From assembly GCA_012519515.1 (NCBI GenBank), contig JAAYQC010000052.1, positions 1-55,898 on the forward strand: DNA of 55,898 bases, read 5' to 3'. The notes beneath the pieces are model-generated. The model was not told the origin of the DNA, made no database searches, and was given only the letters and a program-made list of their open reading frames with translations. Positions 52,737 through 55,898 of the stretch are shown here, in pieces (position 1 is the stretch's first letter; each line of letters begins with the position of its first letter). Source of the stretch: Bacteroidales bacterium. Lineage in GTDB: Bacteria > Bacteroidota > Bacteroidia > Bacteroidales > VadinHA17. The position numbers were made by a program, and so were the translations under genes.

Positions 52737-54695
52737 ATGAGCTTCTCTGTTAAGCGTCCGGATATTAAAAAACTCTCTCTTCTGGGAGTTATTGTAACGA
52801 TGGGGATAGTGTTCGGTGATCTGGGCACAAGTCCTCTCTATACAATGAGAGCTATCCTGATAGGCGGAAGGGATAACTTTTCAGAGCTTCTTGTTTACGG
52901 TTCCCTGTCGTGCATTTTCTGGACACTCACTTTATCAACTACCATCAAGTACGTCATTATCGCGCTCAGAGCCGATAACAACGGCGAGGGAGGTATCTTT
53001 GCACTCTTTGCCCTGCTGAGAAAGAAGTCATCATGGGCAGCCATACTGACCATGATCGGAGGGGCGGCATTGCTTGCCGATGGTGTGATTACTCCATCAA
53101 TCACAGTTACATCAGCTGTTGAGGGATTAGGTATGATAAACAGCGATATCCCGGTAGTTCCCATTGTGATAGTGATACTGGCAGCCCTGTTTTTTATTCA
53201 GCAGTTCGGCACAAACCTCGTCGGATCATACTTCGGCCCGATAATGCTGATCTGGTTTTTCATGCTCGGAGCCATAGGGATATCCCAGCTGATCCGTCAT
53301 CCTTTCATTCTTGAGGCGGTGAATCCTGTTTATGCCGGTAGGTTTCTTACCGAGTACCCCGGAGGATTCATACTCCTGGGTGCGGTCTTCCTTTGCACCA
53401 CCGGAGCCGAAGCGCTGTATGCCGACCTCGGTCACTGCGGAAGATCCAATATAAGGGTATCGTGGATATATGTCAAGCTCTGTCTGTTGCTTAATTACTT
53501 CGGACAGGGAGCATGGCTTATCCTGAATTATACACAAGGATCCGATATAAACCCCTTCTTTGAAATTATGCCGGGCTGGCTGCTTCTGCCCGGGATAATA
53601 CTGGCAACAGCAGCTGCCATAATTGCCAGCCAGGCTATAATAAGCGGCTCTTTCACCCTGGTTAGCGAGGCTATCTCACTGAACTTCTGGCCAAAGCTTA
53701 ATGTGCTGAACCCAACGAGAATAAAGGGACAGGTCTACCTCCCTGTAGTGAACTGGTTCCTCTGGATCGCCTGCACAATTGTGGTGCTTTCTTTCAAAAA
53801 GTCGGATAACATGAGTGCAGCATACGGACTGGCAATCACAATTACCGAATTGATGACGACCGTCCTGCTTTCATACTACCTGTTGCAGAAGGGAGTAAAC
53901 CACAGGCTCATACTGCTGCTTCTGATGGTCTACCTGACAATTGAGGGAAGCTTCCTGATAGCCAACCTGCATAAATTTGTAAACGGTGGCTGGTTCACTC
54001 TCCTTGCAGCTTCGTTTTTCTTTGTGATCATGTATGGATGGTATTTCGGGAGGAAGCTGAAGAACAGGTATGTTACCTTTACAAACCTGAATAAATATAC
54101 CGATATGTTCAGGGATCTGGTTATGGATGAATCGGTTCCGAAAACTGCCACAAACCTGGTCTATATTATAAAGGCAAACAGGATCGACCAGGTTGAGTCA
54201 AAGGTGATTCATTCCATTTTCCTTAAACAGCCCAAGAGGGCGGAGACATACTGGCTGCTTCATGTTGACAAGACAGATGAGCCCGACAGGATGGATTACA
54301 AGGTGACTCACATAATCCCCGGAATACTGATCAGGGTCGACTTCCACATCGGTTTCAAGGTTGAACCCAAAATCAATCTGTTTTTCAGGGAGGTCCTTGA
54401 AGATATGACAGAATCGGGGGAAATAAAGCTGGAAAGCAGTTACGACTCCCTGAAGAAGCATCAGATTCCCGCCGACTTCAGGTTTATCCTGATCGACAGG
54501 GTCATGCCGCGCGATTACAAATTATCAAACCTTGATACACTGACACTGACGCTTCACAGTTTCTCCAGGCTCATCTGCATTTCGGATGTCAGGGCGCTTC
54601 AGCTCGATACTGTAAATACCATCGAGGAAAAGGTTCCCATTACAATCGATCAGCCTGTGGGGCGACGGATCAGAAGGATGGCTACACCTGAATAG
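52737..54695 (+). CDS. kup: KUP/HAK/KT family potassium transporter
   Basis: A 652-residue K+:H+ symporter. It opens with LSLLGVIVTMGIVFGDLGTS followed by PLYTMRA, the family signature, then NNGEGGIFALFALL. There are twelve membrane helices to about residue 450 and a cytoplasmic C-terminal domain of about 200 residues. A TAAATTTG at 52688-52695 is a candidate -7 element; no clear -33 is seen. No operon partners. Confidence 0.95.
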   Translation: MSFSVKRPDIKKLSLLGVIVTMGIVFGDLGTSPLYTMRAILIGGRDNFSELLVYGSLSCIFWTLTLSTTIKYVIIALRADNNGEGGIFALFALLRKKSSWAAILTMIGGAALLADGVITPSITVTSAVEGLGMINSDIPVVPIVIVILAALFFIQQFGTNLVGSYFGPIMLIWFFMLGAIGISQLIRHPFILEAVNPVYAGRFLTEYPGGFILLGAVFLCTTGAEALYADLGHCGRSNIRVSWIYVKLCLLLNYFGQGAWLILNYTQGSDINPFFEIMPGWLLLPGIILATAAAIIASQAIISGSFTLVSEAISLNFWPKLNVLNPTRIKGQVYLPVVNWFLWIACTIVVLSFKKSDNMSAAYGLAITITELMTTVLLSYYLLQKGVNHRLILLLLMVYLTIEGSFLIANLHKFVNGGWFTLLAASFFFVIMYGWYFGRKLKNRYVTFTNLNKYTDMFRDLVMDESVPKTATNLVYIIKANRIDQVESKVIHSIFLKQPKRAETYWLLHVDKTDEPDRMDYKVTHIIPGILIRVDFHIGFKVEPKINLFFREVLEDMTESGEIKLESSYDSLKKHQIPADFRFILIDRVMPRDYKLSNLDTLTLTLHSFSRLICISDVRALQLDTVNTIEEKVPITIDQPVGRRIRRMATPE

Positions 54696-54835
54696 TTTCG
54701 CGGCTTGTTGCTTTTCTGTGAATGCCGGCCCACCGGAGACATTTCTGCAAATCCGTGATTTAGAATACCTGTTCAAAGCTTAAATATGCTATTTTTGCCG
54801 CGATTATTTGCAATGAAAATATAATTCAGTTCATT

Positions 54836-55898
54836 ATGAGAAAGATTCTTTCCTGCATGTTAATGATGTTTGCCCTGACTTTACTGACAGGCACAGCCCA
54901 GGAAAGCCTCCGGATTGTTGTTCAGGCCGATAAGCCGGGAGCTGAGATCCAGCCCACCATGTGGGGTGTTTTTTTTGAGGATATCAATTTTGCAGCCGAC
55001 GGTGGTGTTTATGCCGAGCTTGTCAAAAACCGTTCCTTTGAATTTGAGTTTCCGTTAAGCGGCTGGAGGCAATTATCGCAGCAAAACGGAACGGGGAGGA
55101 TAGTCCCCGGCTTTTATTATCCATACAATCCCGGAAACCCTCATCACGTAAGTATATTTCTTGATCCGGCTGTAGAATCTTTCGGAATTACAAACGAAGG
55201 TTTCCGTGGAATGGGTATCAGAAAGGATGCTCAATATAACTTTTCAGTAAAGGCAAGGCTTCATGAAAGCTCTGACATAAAAATGAAGGTGGAACTGCTA
55301 AGCGCCTCCGGTCAGATTATTGGAACTGCAGTGATCTCAGGCTTTACAGCTGATTGGACAAATCACAAGGTGTCATTTGCAGCCTCAGATACCGAGCTCA
55401 AAGCCCTGTTGAGAATCACTCTCGAAGGAAAGGGAGCCATCGACCTCGATATGATTTCTCTTTTTCCGGCAGATACCTGGAAAGAACGCGAAAACGGACT
55501 CCGAAAGGATTTGGTTCAGATGATAGCTGACCTGAAACCCGGTTTCCTGAGATTCCCGGGGGGCTGTATAGTTGAGGGCAGAACACTTGAGAACCGCTAC
55601 CAGTGGAAAACAACGGTGGGGCCCGTTGAGGACAGGAAGTTGATCATGAACCGCTGGAACCTTGAGATAAGAAACCGCCAGACTCCGGATTATTTCCAGT
55701 CGTTCGGACTGGGATTTTATGAGTATTTTCTTCTTGCTGAAGATATTGGAGCAGAGCCCCTGCCTATTGTCAACTGCGGAATGTCGTGCCAGTACAATGC
55801 TGCTGAAGTGGTGCCTCTCGAGGAACTCGACAGCTATATTCAGGATGCACTCGACCTTATTGAATTTGCCAACGGTGAAACATCAACCCGCTGGGGAG
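54836..55898 (+). CDS. GH51 alpha-L-arabinofuranosidase, N-terminal part (cut by right edge)
   Basis: The frame runs from ATG 54836 off the window end, 354 codons visible. The signal peptide ends LLTGTA and leaves Gln at +1. The family start follows: GAEIQPTMWGVFFEDINFAA, then VYAELVKNRSFE. A carbohydrate-binding-like insert spans about residues 115-215 (FSVKARLHESSDIKMKVELL). The barrel continues with FLRFPGGCIVEG and GFYEYFLLAEDIGAEPLPI. The enzyme removes arabinofuranose side chains from plant arabinoxylan or arabinan, implying plant-polysaccharide use. A TATTTTTG at 54790-54797 is a possible -7 element. Confidence 0.9.
   Translation, partial: MRKILSCMLMMFALTLLTGTAQESLRIVVQADKPGAEIQPTMWGVFFEDINFAADGGVYAELVKNRSFEFEFPLSGWRQLSQQNGTGRIVPGFYYPYNPGNPHHVSIFLDPAVESFGITNEGFRGMGIRKDAQYNFSVKARLHESSDIKMKVELLSASGQIIGTAVISGFTADWTNHKVSFAASDTELKALLRITLEGKGAIDLDMISLFPADTWKERENGLRKDLVQMIADLKPGFLRFPGGCIVEGRTLENRYQWKTTVGPVEDRKLIMNRWNLEIRNRQTPDYFQSFGLGFYEYFLLAEDIGAEPLPIVNCGMSCQYNAAEVVPLEELDSYIQDALDLIEFANGETSTRWG

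Overview
The window reads as chromosomal core DNA of a Bacteroidetes bacterium, probably Bacteroidales/Marinilabiliales-like and uncultured. The evidence is a type IX secretion gene (porQ) beside cmk-ispH, the lineage families DUF4290, DUF4492 and DUF5683, a type-B ribosomal protein L31, a ResB-CcsA fusion, and several promoters of the Bacteroidetes form TTTG-N19..21-TAnnTTTG. There is no insertion sequence, prophage, rRNA or CRISPR array. One tRNA (His) is present. Both edges cut genes: an unidentified C-terminal fragment on the left and a GH51 alpha-L-arabinofuranosidase on the right.

Layout. 392-4959 (minus): DMT transporter, porQ, cmk, ispH, CDF metal exporter. 5323-11061 (plus): etfB-etfA, a membrane Fe-S ETF:quinone oxidoreductase and an acyl-CoA dehydrogenase, i.e. 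a full electron path from acyl-CoA to menaquinone, behind a consensus promoter and an 18-bp palindrome. 11134-14205: cytochrome c maturation fusion. 14206-14573: a mosaic of palindromic and direct repeats running into tRNA-His. 14742-20840: flippase, YghO-like acyltransferase, L31, lon, coaD. 20882-23334: Nudix, pyrE, SRPBCC and birA, on alternating strands. 23485-28842: rsfS, ftsH, cdsA, psd and a flavodiiron protein. 29067-33522: AI-2E-type exporter, DUF4492, cydA, cydB and a 41-codon membrane ORF. 33464-36836: pssA, HAD protein, glutaminyl cyclase and lipid kinase. 37087-44023: parA, parB, DUF5683, a LysM lytic transglycosylase and a 995-residue SGNH-MBOAT fusion. 44051-52646 (minus): response regulator, ABC exporter pair, dnaJ, grpE, DUF4290, NiCoT-like and CapA-like genes. 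52737-end: kup and the GH51 gene.

Themes. Phospholipid synthesis is nearly complete here (cdsA, pssA, psd, a lipid kinase and possibly a ceramide-type acyltransferase). Oxygen handling is represented by the flavodiiron protein and cytochrome bd, which suggests an anaerobe or microaerobe with a menaquinone chain. Proteostasis is represented by lon, ftsH and dnaJ/grpE. Four of five type-I signal peptides would leave Gln at +1, and the window also encodes a glutaminyl cyclase.

Most worth follow-up: the one-polypeptide O-acetyltransferase (SGNH plus MBOAT) next to a lytic transglycosylase; a near-consensus sigma-54 site before rsfS-ftsH in the same window as a sigma-54 activator lacking a DNA-binding domain; the concentric palindrome fused to tRNA-His; the palindrome before parA; and the unannotated CydX-like ORF. 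No searches were run, so family assignments rest on motif recognition.
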